A stretch of DNA of 64,000 nucleotides from NCBI RefSeq assembly GCF_046557615.1, contig NZ_JBKIII010000001.1, positions 186,001-250,000 on the forward strand, read 5' to 3'. Of the stretch, positions 42,106 through 50,435 are shown in pieces. The DNA is from Haloferax sp046557615. GTDB taxonomy: Archaea > Halobacteriota > Halobacteria > Halobacteriales > Haloferacaceae. The notes beneath the pieces are model-generated. The model did no database searches and was not told the DNA's origin. It worked only from the letters and a program-made list of their open reading frames with translations. The position numbers and the translations under genes were made by a program. Every line of letters starts with the position of its first letter. Position 1 is the first letter of the stretch.

Positions 42106-43098
42106 ATGCGTGTACTCGTTACAGGCGGTGCTGGTTACATTGGTAGCTACATCGTTGAAGAGTTGCTCAAGAACGGACACCAGGTACGCGTTCTTGACTC
42201 GATGCTCTGGGGCGATGACGCCTTAGAACCATTCAAAGACGACGAGAACCTCGAAATTCGCGAAGGGGATATCCGTCATATTGAGGACCTCTCCTACGCG
42301 ATGAAAGGCCAACAAGCAGTTATTCACATGGCTGGTATCGTTGGGGACCCAGCATGTGGTGTCAACGAGCAGGCAACGCAGTCTGTCAACGTCGAAGCAA
42401 CGAAGACGCTCGTTGAAGTTGCAAAACTCCACGATATCGACCGTCTGATCTTCGCGTCGACGTGCAGTGTTTACGGTGCCAGTGAACTGATGGAACTAAA
42501 CGAAGGGTCGTATCTTAATCCACTTTCGCTGTATGCAGAGTCTAAAATCGATTCTGAAGAGATCATCCTCCACGAGACACACGATAAATTCTCTGACGAG
42601 AATATCACCTCTACAATTCTTCGCCTCGGAACGATTTTCGGATGGTCGCGGCGGATGCGCTTCGACCTCGTTGTGAACATTCTCACGGCAAAAGCAGTTC
42701 TCGAGGGAGACATTCCGGTGTACGGCGGGGAGCAGTATCGACCACTCGTTCACGCTCACGACGCTGCTCGTGCGTTCGTCGCTGTTCTCGAAGCTGAAGA
42801 AGAGAAAGTTGACCACCAAATCTTCAACGTCGGTGACAACGACCTGAACTATCAGATTAAAAAGGTCGGTAAGATCGTCGAGAACACTGTCGATGACGCG
42901 GAAGTTCGATTCGTCGAACACAAAGAGGACAACCGCACGTACCGCGTCTCCTTCGACAAAATCAACCACATCCTTGGCTGGAAAGCAGAAAAGGACATCG
43001 CTGACGGCGTCGAGGAAATCAAACAGTGGATGGCTGAAGAAGACATTACTGACTACTCTCAAGAAGATATGCGCAACTCTGAATATTCGTACATGTAA
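42106..43098 (+). CDS. NAD-dependent epimerase/dehydratase (extended SDR)
   Basis: A 330-residue extended SDR acting on a nucleotide sugar. It begins Arg-Val-Leu-Val-Thr-Gly-Gly-Ala-Gly-Tyr-Ile-Gly (NAD loop), and the catalytic Tyr143-x3-Lys147 is in Leu-Tyr-Ala-Glu-Ser-Lys; Ser119-Thr-Cys-Ser-Val-Tyr-Gly is the third catalytic element. An in-frame start at 42082 is possible, but the Met at 42106 is directly before the Rossmann strand and has a box A. It is the first gene of a three-gene operon with the FemAB-like and second DegT genes. Confidence 0.92.
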   Translation: MRVLVTGGAGYIGSYIVEELLKNGHQVRVLDSMLWGDDALEPFKDDENLEIREGDIRHIEDLSYAMKGQQAVIHMAGIVGDPACGVNEQATQSVNVEATKTLVEVAKLHDIDRLIFASTCSVYGASELMELNEGSYLNPLSLYAESKIDSEEIILHETHDKFSDENITSTILRLGTIFGWSRRMRFDLVVNILTAKAVLEGDIPVYGGEQYRPLVHAHDAARAFVAVLEAEEEKVDHQIFNVGDNDLNYQIKKVGKIVENTVDDAEVRFVEHKEDNRTYRVSFDKINHILGWKAEKDIADGVEEIKQWMAEEDITDYSQEDMRNSEYSYM

Positions 43099-43099
43099 C

Positions 43100-44167
43100 A
43101 TGTCTGTAACTGTCCTCTCACAGGAGAACATTACCGAATGGCGTGAGTGGTTCGCGTCACTCCCCGAGGCGGGGCCTTACCACGACCCAGATTATTTGAC
43201 ACTGCTGAGCGGTGGGTTCGAACAAGAAGAAGAAGTTGCTGAAGCGTTCGTGTACGCCGACGGTGAGCAATTCGTATACTACCCGTATATTCGCCGTTCG
43301 CTGTCAGAGGTGCCGCACGGTGACGAACTCGACCAAGACCTCGAATCCTACTCCGATATCGTCTCGTCGTGGTACTATGGTGGACCGATTCTCTCGACTG
43401 AAGCGGATACGGACATTACTGCAGAGTTTGCCGAGGCATTTTCTGAGTACTGTGCTGATGTGGGAATCGTCTCCGAGTTCCTCAGATTCGACCCGAACAT
43501 AGAGAATGCCGCTGACTTCTCAGTCCTCGACCCTCGTGTCGAGCGTGAGACAGTCCGGGTTGATTTGACCCAGTCCCGCGACGAAATCTGGGACGATTTC
43601 GAGAAGCGAAATCGGAATGCCATCAGGCAAGCACAGGAGACTGACCTCGTCGTCGAACCTACGACGGACCACGCAGACTACCGCGCGTTCTACGACATCT
43701 ATTCGAACGCGATGGACGCAAAGAACGCTTCCAAGCACTATCGGTTCCCCTTCTCGTTCTTCGAAGAGCTATTTTCACAGGAATCGATGTCCACGTTCCT
43801 CGTCGCTCGACACGGCGACGACGTCGTTGGGGGAGCAGTCGTCGTCCACGATGGAACTGTCGCTCACGACTACCTCCGTGCGTCGAATCCTGACTATTGG
43901 GACATGCGTGTCAACAACCTACTCTGCTACGGTGCGCTGATGCAGATGAAAGAGACCGGTCACCAACTGTTCGACTTCCAAGGTGGACGCCCCGGTGTAT
44001 TCCGATTCAAAAAAGGGTTCTCACAGACTGGGCGTGGCGAGTTCTCCGTGGCAACTCGGATTCATATACCTGAGGTTTACGACTCACTAGTGGACGCTGC
44101 CCGAGACGAAGGTGTCGATACAGACACAGGCTACTTCCCTGCGTACCGTGTAGCCCAGTCAAACTGA
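43100..44167 (+). CDS. FemAB-like/GNAT N-acyltransferase
   Basis: A 355-residue protein of the FemAB-like, GNAT-fold family (Acetyltransf_6 type), which transfers acyl or aminoacyl groups to amines of cell-envelope precursors. Conserved parts: Phe-Glu-Lys-Arg-Asn-Arg-Asn-Ala-Ile-Arg-Gln-Ala (about residues 163-174) and Phe-Asp-Phe-Gln-Gly-Gly-Arg-Pro-Gly-Val-Phe-Arg-Phe-Lys-Lys-Gly-Phe (about 293-309). It starts one base after the epimerase stop, and its own stop overlaps the second aminotransferase start. This order suggests acylation of the amino group that aminotransferase installs (inference). Confidence 0.85.
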   Translation: MSVTVLSQENITEWREWFASLPEAGPYHDPDYLTLLSGGFEQEEEVAEAFVYADGEQFVYYPYIRRSLSEVPHGDELDQDLESYSDIVSSWYYGGPILSTEADTDITAEFAEAFSEYCADVGIVSEFLRFDPNIENAADFSVLDPRVERETVRVDLTQSRDEIWDDFEKRNRNAIRQAQETDLVVEPTTDHADYRAFYDIYSNAMDAKNASKHYRFPFSFFEELFSQESMSTFLVARHGDDVVGGAVVVHDGTVAHDYLRASNPDYWDMRVNNLLCYGALMQMKETGHQLFDFQGGRPGVFRFKKGFSQTGRGEFSVATRIHIPEVYDSLVDAARDEGVDTDTGYFPAYRVAQSN

Positions 44168-45207
44168 TGATTCCATTAGGCTCTCCACAAATCGACGAAC
44201 AAACCGTCTCCCGTGTTAAGGGCCTCCTCGAATCGGGTCTGCTATCGACCGGCGAAGTGGTTTCAGAGTTCGAATCGGAATTCTGTTCTCTTGCCGGTCG
44301 CTCGTACGGTGTCGGAGTCTCTTCTGGGAGCGTTGCACTCGAGATGGCTCTGGAGAGCGTATTCGACCCTGGTGACGCAATCGCAATCTCTCCGTACAAC
44401 TGTGGTGCAGTGTTGTACGCGACCCTCCGTGCTGATTTGGAACCGGTGTTCGTCGATGCCGAACCGGATACGTGTTGTATCGACCCACAGCAGGTGGCAA
44501 GTGTCGAGACAGAACTCGATGGGATTCTCGTAGCCCACCTGTTTGGACAGCCAGGAAAGATGGACCGACTTGTGTCCGTCGCGGACGAGCTAGACGCAAC
44601 GATTATCGAGGATTTCGCACAAGCACCCGGCGCTTCGTATCGCGGGCAGCCTGTCGGTTCTTTCGGCGAAGCGAGTGTTTGTAGCTTTGGTGCGACGAAA
44701 AATCTCACGACGGCAGAGGGCGGTATCATCGTGACAGATAACCAAACGCTCTCTCGCCAAATTTCGTCTCGCCGCTCCAACACGAGCGACACTGCTTTCC
44801 TCCCCCGAAGCGTGCGAATGAACGATATCGAAGCGGCCATTGGTGTTGGGCAACTTCGAAACTATGGTCAGATAGTTGAACAGAAACGCCGTGTTGCAGA
44901 GATATACCGCGATACTATTACCACTGGTCAATTGCCAAAAACCCCCGATGGCTCTACGCACGTGTATCACGGATTCCCGCTTCGACACTCCGAGGCTGAC
45001 GAACTCGCATCCCATCTAGAAGAGAACGATATCGGGACGTCTCGACTCTATTCAAAACCACTTCACGAATACGAAGCGAGTCCAATTACCGACGAGTCGT
45101 TTTCGGTGGCAGAACGATTATCTGACGAAGTTGTGTTATTGCCGATACACGGGGGTATAACCTCCTCTGAAGCCGAAACTGTGTCTTCAATTGTCAACGC
45201 ATATTGA
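44167..45207 (+). CDS. DegT/DnrJ/EryC1-family sugar aminotransferase (second copy)
   Basis: A 346-residue PLP aminotransferase, clearly divergent from the first copy in this cassette. Lys178 in Phe-Gly-Ala-Thr-Lys-Asn-Leu-Thr-Thr-Ala-Glu-Gly-Gly is the expected PLP lysine, and Ile-Ile-Glu-Asp-Phe-Ala-Gln-Ala (about 146-153) is the ring-stacking region. Its ATG overlaps the FemAB-like stop (TGATG), so it is translationally coupled. Two aminotransferases in one cassette suggest either a diamino sugar or two different aminosugars (inference). Confidence 0.9.
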   Translation: MIPLGSPQIDEQTVSRVKGLLESGLLSTGEVVSEFESEFCSLAGRSYGVGVSSGSVALEMALESVFDPGDAIAISPYNCGAVLYATLRADLEPVFVDAEPDTCCIDPQQVASVETELDGILVAHLFGQPGKMDRLVSVADELDATIIEDFAQAPGASYRGQPVGSFGEASVCSFGATKNLTTAEGGIIVTDNQTLSRQISSRRSNTSDTAFLPRSVRMNDIEAAIGVGQLRNYGQIVEQKRRVAEIYRDTITTGQLPKTPDGSTHVYHGFPLRHSEADELASHLEENDIGTSRLYSKPLHEYEASPITDESFSVAERLSDEVVLLPIHGGITSSEAETVSSIVNAY

Positions 45208-45215
45208 ACCAATAA

Positions 45216-45224
45216 TTTAAATAT
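45216..45224 (+). promoter_or_regulatory. Box A of the second AlkP-superfamily gene
   Basis: TTTAAATAT at 45216-45224 lies 24-32 nt before the ATG at 45248. It defines a new leaderless transcript that probably covers the AlkP-like enzyme, the glycosyltransferase and the flippase. Confidence 0.6.
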
Positions 45225-45247
45225 CATCGATAGATTTCTGAGTAACA

Positions 45248-46510
45248 ATGAACGTAGTCCTCGCATCGATTGATTGTCTTAGACCTGATGCTCTTGACAG
45301 TCGATTCCTCGATGGACAAAAAACTAAAGGTTCTTTTTATGATACTTGCATTGTCCAAGCCCCATTTACTAGCCCCTCTCACACCTCGATGCTTACGGGA
45401 CAGAACCCTCACAACCACGGGGTTCGTTGGTTAATCGATTACCATACGGATGCGACGACGCTTCCAGAGGTCCTTTCGGAACAAGGATACAACACTGCGG
45501 CATTCATTGGCGGCTATCCACTCCCCACCGGAAACCTAGATGAGGGATTTGACACGTTCGAACACATAACTTCGATTAAAGACTGGAAAGAAGGTCGACA
45601 AGAGTTCGGTCCTGCGAACGTACTAGTAAATCGCGCAATTAATTGGCTTGACGAACACGAGGGAGAAGATAATTTTGTCTTCCTACACTTTTTCGACCTC
45701 CATTTCACACTTCGTTCAGAATTTGGTAAGCGCGAGCGTCCGGAGTTCGATGAGAACCACATTTACAAGAACGTTGAGCAGTACATCGGCCGACAGAAGC
45801 GCCGGTACTACGAAGAAGCCGAGTTCGTTGGTCGCCAACTCGAAGTTCTTCACGAGCTTGTCGATATCGACACGACCGTAATCACTGGTGACCACGGTTC
45901 GAAAATGCCTGGTGAACACGGCTACCCGTGGGTCTACGACTCGAAAGGAAACAGAGTCGGTTCGCAGTTCCGTGCCGTTGAACTGTACGATAACATCATC
46001 CGAGTCCCGCTCATGTTCACCGGTGACGCATTCTCCGACCAGACGGTTCACAAGCAGGTTCGGTCCATCGATATCGTACCGACGCTCCTCGATGCATTAG
46101 ATGTTGAACACGACTCTGTCGATGGAATTTCGCTCCTCGACGGTGAATTGCCGGAATTTGCGTACTCCGAAACGTACCACGGGCAACTCACGAAGGAGAA
46201 CAAGCTCACGCACAAGATGAATGAGAACTACGACTTCGGGTGGAACGAGTTGGACTCGCTCGTTTCGATTCGCTCGAACGACTGGAAGCTTATCTGTACG
46301 GCCAATGGTGACCTCGAACCAGTTGAACTGTACAACATCGCCCAAGACCCCGGAGAACACCGGAACTGTCTCGACGAGCAGCAGGATGTCGCCGAAGAAT
46401 ATTTCGACAAACTAACGTCTCTCATCGGAGACGACGACCAACGGTATGCAACGGCCGACGAGGTCGATAGTGAAGTTCGCCAACACCTCGAAGACCTCGG
46501 GTATATATGA
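45248..46510 (+). CDS. Sulfatase-fold (AlkP superfamily) enzyme with Thr at the nucleophile position
   Basis: A 420-residue cytosolic-looking protein with the sulfatase fold: Ser-Ile-Asp-Cys-Leu-Arg-Pro-Asp (Asp9 metal ligand), the core motif Thr41-Ser-Pro-Ser-His45-Thr-Ser-Met-Leu-Thr-Gly, Thr-Gly-Asp215-His216-Gly, and the late Trp-Lys-Leu-Ile. In sulfatases the first residue of that core is Cys or Ser (converted to formylglycine) and the fifth is Arg. Here they are Thr and His, as in phospho-transfer members of the superfamily. It shares a four-base overlap with the following glycosyltransferase. Phosphoester or alcohol-phosphate transfer to the glycan is therefore as likely as sulfate removal (inference). 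Confidence 0.85.
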   Translation: MNVVLASIDCLRPDALDSRFLDGQKTKGSFYDTCIVQAPFTSPSHTSMLTGQNPHNHGVRWLIDYHTDATTLPEVLSEQGYNTAAFIGGYPLPTGNLDEGFDTFEHITSIKDWKEGRQEFGPANVLVNRAINWLDEHEGEDNFVFLHFFDLHFTLRSEFGKRERPEFDENHIYKNVEQYIGRQKRRYYEEAEFVGRQLEVLHELVDIDTTVITGDHGSKMPGEHGYPWVYDSKGNRVGSQFRAVELYDNIIRVPLMFTGDAFSDQTVHKQVRSIDIVPTLLDALDVEHDSVDGISLLDGELPEFAYSETYHGQLTKENKLTHKMNENYDFGWNELDSLVSIRSNDWKLICTANGDLEPVELYNIAQDPGEHRNCLDEQQDVAEEYFDKLTSLIGDDDQRYATADEVDSEVRQHLEDLGYI

Positions 46511-47616
46511 ACACTGACGGTCAGAAGGTCTTGCTACTCTCTGACCACCGTTTTTCTGACCCTGGTGGACGGGCAGAGCGGTTCCGAACCCGAGCGAAGC
46601 ACCTCGAAGAGTGTGGTTGGCAGGTCGAACTCGGGTACGTCTCCGAGCCGTACGTACTTCGGTTCCCGTTGGAAGTAATCCGTCTCGTTCGAAAAGCTCG
46701 ACGTGAGAAGGTCGACGTGGTCAATTCAGTCAACCACCCGTTCCATCTCCACGTCATCGGCTTCGTCGTCGCCCTCCTTTCGGGAGCCCAGTGGCTCGTC
46801 GAATTCCGCGACCCGATGGTCACCCATCCCGATATCAAGGACGACGTGCTGTTACCGCTTCGACGGTTTGTCGAGTGGCTATCTGTCCACTTCTCTGACA
46901 AAGTTGTTTGGGGAGACGGCATTCAAATACCTGACAACTACTACGAGGAGACGTACGCAATCCCCGAAGGGAAAGTCACGAGATTGCCTTTTGCAGGGTA
47001 CAATGCTGAGGCATTCGAGAGCGCAAGCACTCGACAGTACAACACGTTTACAGTGACGTACGCTGGTTCGTTCTACGAGGGATGGATTGAACCGTACGAG
47101 TTCTTAGCGGGCATCGAACAGTATGTGACCCAATACGACCCAGAACCATTTACCGTCCAGTTCTACGGGGACTGGTCGAGTGAGTATCAGCGTGAAGTCG
47201 AAGAACGAGGACTCGAGAGATACATCGAGGTTCACGATTTCGTCCCACACGACGAGATAATTCCGGTTTTGAAAGGCTCCGACGTTCTCGTGTACCTCAG
47301 TGGAACTGAAACGTGGAACGAGCAAAACGTTCCGTCGAAGATTATGGACTATATCGGAGCAAAGCGACCAATACTTTCGATTTCTCCCGACGAATTCCGC
47401 GTCTCGAAACTCATCGAAGAACACCAGTTCGGCATCGTCTCCGACCCGACAGACCCGGAAGATATTGCGGATGCACTCGATGCGCTCCGTCGTGATGAAC
47501 GTCGCTTCGGCTCAACGGAAGGCGATGCTGACGACTTCACACGTCGAAAAAAGAACAAGCAACTAGTCTCGATACTCAACGAAATGGTTGGCTCTGAAAA
47601 CGGACATGCAAACTAG
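46507..47616 (+). CDS. GT4-type glycosyltransferase
   Basis: A 369-residue GT-B glycosyltransferase. N-terminal signs are Leu-Leu-Leu-Ser-Asp-His-Arg-Phe and Gly-Gly-Arg-Ala-Glu-Arg-Phe-Arg. The C-terminal nucleotide-sugar domain has Tyr-Ala-Gly-Ser-Phe-Tyr (about residue 183), Val-Pro-His-Asp-Glu-Ile-Ile-Pro and the Asn-Val-Pro-Ser-Lys-Ile-Met-Asp-Tyr-Ile (E/D-x7-E-like) region near residue 276. It adds a sugar from a nucleotide donor to the lipid-linked glycan. It overlaps the upstream AlkP-like gene and is followed by the flippase. Confidence 0.88.
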   Translation: MNTDGQKVLLLSDHRFSDPGGRAERFRTRAKHLEECGWQVELGYVSEPYVLRFPLEVIRLVRKARREKVDVVNSVNHPFHLHVIGFVVALLSGAQWLVEFRDPMVTHPDIKDDVLLPLRRFVEWLSVHFSDKVVWGDGIQIPDNYYEETYAIPEGKVTRLPFAGYNAEAFESASTRQYNTFTVTYAGSFYEGWIEPYEFLAGIEQYVTQYDPEPFTVQFYGDWSSEYQREVEERGLERYIEVHDFVPHDEIIPVLKGSDVLVYLSGTETWNEQNVPSKIMDYIGAKRPILSISPDEFRVSKLIEEHQFGIVSDPTDPEDIADALDALRRDERRFGSTEGDADDFTRRKKNKQLVSILNEMVGSENGHAN

Positions 47617-47637
47617 AAGTACCCCAACCAAAAGACA

Positions 47638-49038
47638 ATGAGAATCGGACAGAATTCGCTCATCGCGTTCCTCTCTGAATTTTTATCTACGATTCTGGGC
47701 TTCGTCTCAACGATACTCATCGCCCGGATTCTCGGTGCAGATATCCTCGGCATCTACGGACTGCTCGTGTCTGTCGTGATTTTCACGGCTAGCATCTGTT
47801 CGTCTGGGTTCAACCTCGCCATCACAAAGCGGATTAGCGAACCTGGCGACAGTGGAAAGATATTTTCCGCAGGATTCATCTCAGAATTCGTCTTGTTCGT
47901 GTTCTTTGCGCTACTTGCGTGGATATTCCGCGGCGCAATAGAACGGTACCTACGAGGAGTGAGTGTAGAACTTCTGATCAGTCTCGTAGCTGCTTCTATC
48001 CTTTTCGGGTTGGTTACGAGCGTACTCGACGGTGAAGGGAGCGTCCACATCTCTTCTTCACTCCGGCCGGTCGAAACGGTTATTCGGAGTTCGTTGCACA
48101 TTGTTCTGATTCTAACCGGTTTCGGTCTGACTGCGCTGATAGTTAGCTACTTAATCGCACTATCTATCACCTCACTCGTCGGTATGTACTTCATATCCTC
48201 ACGTGTTCAGATTCCGACCCGAGAGTCGTTCACGTCCATTGTTTCGTTTGCTAGATACTCTTGGATTTCGAATCTTAGCAATCGCGCCTTTAGCTCCATG
48301 GATATCCTGATTCTAGGGTTCTTCGTCTCCGAGAATCTCATCGGGATTTACAAAGCAGCGTGGAACGTCTCGCTCATTCTAGGGCTATTCAGTAATGCCG
48401 TGAGCCGTGCGATCTTCCCCCAAGTGAGTGAGATCGCAAATACAGACCCCCGGAAAGCGAAGCAATTGGTCCAAAATGCGCTTCCGTACGCGGGTTTCCT
48501 CATAATTCCCGGCTTACTGGGTGGCGCGGTCATTGGAAAGCAAATTCTGGCACTTTACAGTCCAGAATTCAGTATCGGATACAACGTCCTTCTCCTGTTG
48601 ATTTTAGCACAACTAGCATATAGCGTCTCGAGGGTTCTCGAAACAGGAATCAACGCCTTCGATAAGCCAGAAGTGTCCTTCAGAATCAACGGACTGTTTA
48701 TTGCGGCTAATTTCGTCCTCAATATCTTGTTGATTCCAGTGTTTGGATGGGTCGGTGCGGCACTGGCCACACTCACTTCTGGAGCCATCTCACTGGTCGG
48801 TTACTGGGTTGTCTCTCGTGAGATCATGCCCGTCTCGTTCCCAAAACGCGACATCAGCCTTCAGTTCGCTTCTGCCGTGATAATGGCCATCGTCGTCTTG
48901 TTCATAGAAGGCCTCGTTCCACAGGGTGAGATTTTCACCGTCGTGATCGCTGGAGTAGGGGCTGTCTGTTACTTTGGGGTCCTGATGATTATCTCACCGA
49001 GTTTCAGACTCATCGTCCGATCAAACCTCCCGGTGTAG
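47638..49038 (+). CDS. Wzx-like oligosaccharide flippase (AglR-like)
   Basis: A 466-residue MOP-superfamily polysaccharide flippase with about 12-14 hydrophobic helices and short charged loops. It should flip the dolichol-phosphate-linked glycan from the cytoplasmic to the outer face before AglB transfer. In H. volcanii the related AglR protein is implicated in this step for the standard glycan (established there; the specificity here is inferred). Composition is more Ile/Phe/Ser-rich and codons are more AT-rich than the surrounding core genes. It ends the plus-strand operon, with a hairpin downstream. Confidence 0.88.
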   Translation: MRIGQNSLIAFLSEFLSTILGFVSTILIARILGADILGIYGLLVSVVIFTASICSSGFNLAITKRISEPGDSGKIFSAGFISEFVLFVFFALLAWIFRGAIERYLRGVSVELLISLVAASILFGLVTSVLDGEGSVHISSSLRPVETVIRSSLHIVLILTGFGLTALIVSYLIALSITSLVGMYFISSRVQIPTRESFTSIVSFARYSWISNLSNRAFSSMDILILGFFVSENLIGIYKAAWNVSLILGLFSNAVSRAIFPQVSEIANTDPRKAKQLVQNALPYAGFLIIPGLLGGAVIGKQILALYSPEFSIGYNVLLLLILAQLAYSVSRVLETGINAFDKPEVSFRINGLFIAANFVLNILLIPVFGWVGAALATLTSGAISLVGYWVVSREIMPVSFPKRDISLQFASAVIMAIVVLFIEGLVPQGEIFTVVIAGVGAVCYFGVLMIISPSFRLIVRSNLPV

Positions 49039-49116
49039 CGTCCACGCCCAGAATATCGATGCCACCTCCGACTCCGAGGGCGTCGAATACAACTCAAAAC
49101 CAGTAGCAAACGTATC

Positions 49117-49136
49117 CTGGTGGAAAAGACCACCAG
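49117..49136. terminator. Hairpin between convergent flippase and SQD1-like genes
   Basis: A perfect 7-bp stem CTGGTGG (49117-49123) and CCACCAG (49130-49136) with a 6-nt A-rich loop lies in the 107-base gap between two convergent genes. It could terminate transcription from both sides. The plus-strand 3' flank is ATATCTCTCTTATT, moderately T-rich. Confidence 0.5.
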
Positions 49137-49145
49137 ATATCTCTC

Positions 49146-50288
49146 TTATTCCGTCAGAACGCCAGGAAGGAACCGGTCTTCGTGTGCGACAATTCGGTCT
49201 TGGTATTCCACGAGGGTTCCGAGGATGTCTCGAATGCCCTCTTCGAGGTCCTGTTGCTGTTCGCCGACGAGTTCGGCAAACCGCTCGTTTTCCATCTCCA
49301 TCTTGTGTTCCTCGTTTTCAGTTCGTGGGTTCTCGTAGTGTTTGATCTCCGCGTCGAGGCCAAACTCTTCGCCGACCTCGACGATGGTTTCGGCGAGTTC
49401 GATGATGGCAACAGGTCGCGTCACCTGATTGTAAACATCGACTCCCTCTCCAGAGTGACCTTGTTCGACGAGGTTCGCGAGGCTTTCGACGGCATCTTTG
49501 AGACTCACCATCGGCTTTCGTTGTTCACCCTTTCCATAGACGGTAATCGGGTACCCTGCGACGGCCTGTGCACAGAACCGGTTGACGACCGTTCCAAAGT
49601 AGTAGTCGAAGTCGAATCTGGTTGGCGAGCCGAGTGATTCGGTTTCTTCGGTTTCGGTTCCGTATACGATTGCGGTCCGAACGTCACTGATTGGGAGGTC
49701 CCATTCTTTCTCTGCGAGGCGCATGTTCCCTGCTTCGAAGGACTTTGTTTGGTGGTACCAACTGCCCCCCATCGCTGGGAACGGCACTTCGTCGCGTTCG
49801 CCTTGGTTTTCCATCGTTGCCCCACCCTCTGGGATGGTGAACGATGGTGCACCGTACACACCGGTTGTCGTTGTTTCGATGAAGTGGGTGTCCTCGAGTC
49901 CTGCTTCGTGAAGGCCGTGAAGCAGGTTGAGGTTCATGGAGATGTTGTTTTGCTGTGTGAACAGTGCCCGTTCACCATTTATCGCTGAATATGGTGCACT
50001 CGGTTGGGAGGCCAGATGAAGGACTGTTTCTGGCTCATATACCTCTAAAAGCTGTGTGACGAAATCTCTGTCAGCGACGTCTCCAGAAACGAAACTCACA
50101 TTGTCTAGACCATCAAAGCGCCCTTCAGTTTCGTCGATTGGAACTGCCGACACACTGCCAGATTCGGTAACCCATTCCCGCCGTGAGAAGTTGTCTACAG
50201 CTACGATTCGTTCGTCCAGTCGATCGGCAAGCCGTAGCGTGGTTGGCCAGCCAAGATAGCCGTCTGCACCGGTTATGAGTATCGTCAC
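49146..50288 (-). CDS. SQD1-like UDP-sulfoquinovose synthase
   Basis: A 380-residue extended SDR closely resembling SQD1 and the archaeal Agl3, which convert UDP-glucose and sulfite to UDP-sulfoquinovose. Shared features: Gly-Ala-Asp-Gly-Tyr-Leu-Gly-Trp (NAD loop), Val-Asp-Asn-Phe-Ser-Arg-Arg, Ser-Ala-Pro-Tyr-Ser (about 97-101), Thr-Gln-Gln-Asn-Asn, the catalytic Thr139-142/Tyr178/Lys182, Arg-Phe-Cys-x-Gln-Ala and Val-Tyr-Gly-Lys-Gly. The start is GTG with a TATATA-type box (about 50314-50322) at leaderless spacing. It implies a sulfonated sugar in the surface glycan. Confidence 0.9.
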   Translation of the reverse strand: MTILITGADGYLGWPTTLRLADRLDERIVAVDNFSRREWVTESGSVSAVPIDETEGRFDGLDNVSFVSGDVADRDFVTQLLEVYEPETVLHLASQPSAPYSAINGERALFTQQNNISMNLNLLHGLHEAGLEDTHFIETTTTGVYGAPSFTIPEGGATMENQGERDEVPFPAMGGSWYHQTKSFEAGNMRLAEKEWDLPISDVRTAIVYGTETEETESLGSPTRFDFDYYFGTVVNRFCAQAVAGYPITVYGKGEQRKPMVSLKDAVESLANLVEQGHSGEGVDVYNQVTRPVAIIELAETIVEVGEEFGLDAEIKHYENPRTENEEHKMEMENERFAELVGEQQQDLEEGIRDILGTLVEYQDRIVAHEDRFLPGVLTE

Positions 50289-50435
50289 AGTTAATCGAAA
50301 ATAAATGAGTTATCGTATATACTTTTTGCTCCAGAATGTTGGAATAGGAGCCTCTGGATTCACACAGAACGGCGAAGTTGACAGGCTCGCTAACCAGTAA
50401 AACTAGGCCTCAATTTCGGGAGAGTTGGAATTTAG

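Noticed and set aside
45248..46510. Annotation as a classical formylglycine sulfatase
   Set aside because: The Cys/Ser and Arg of the activating motif are replaced by Thr and His, so only the fold, not the sulfatase chemistry, is supported.
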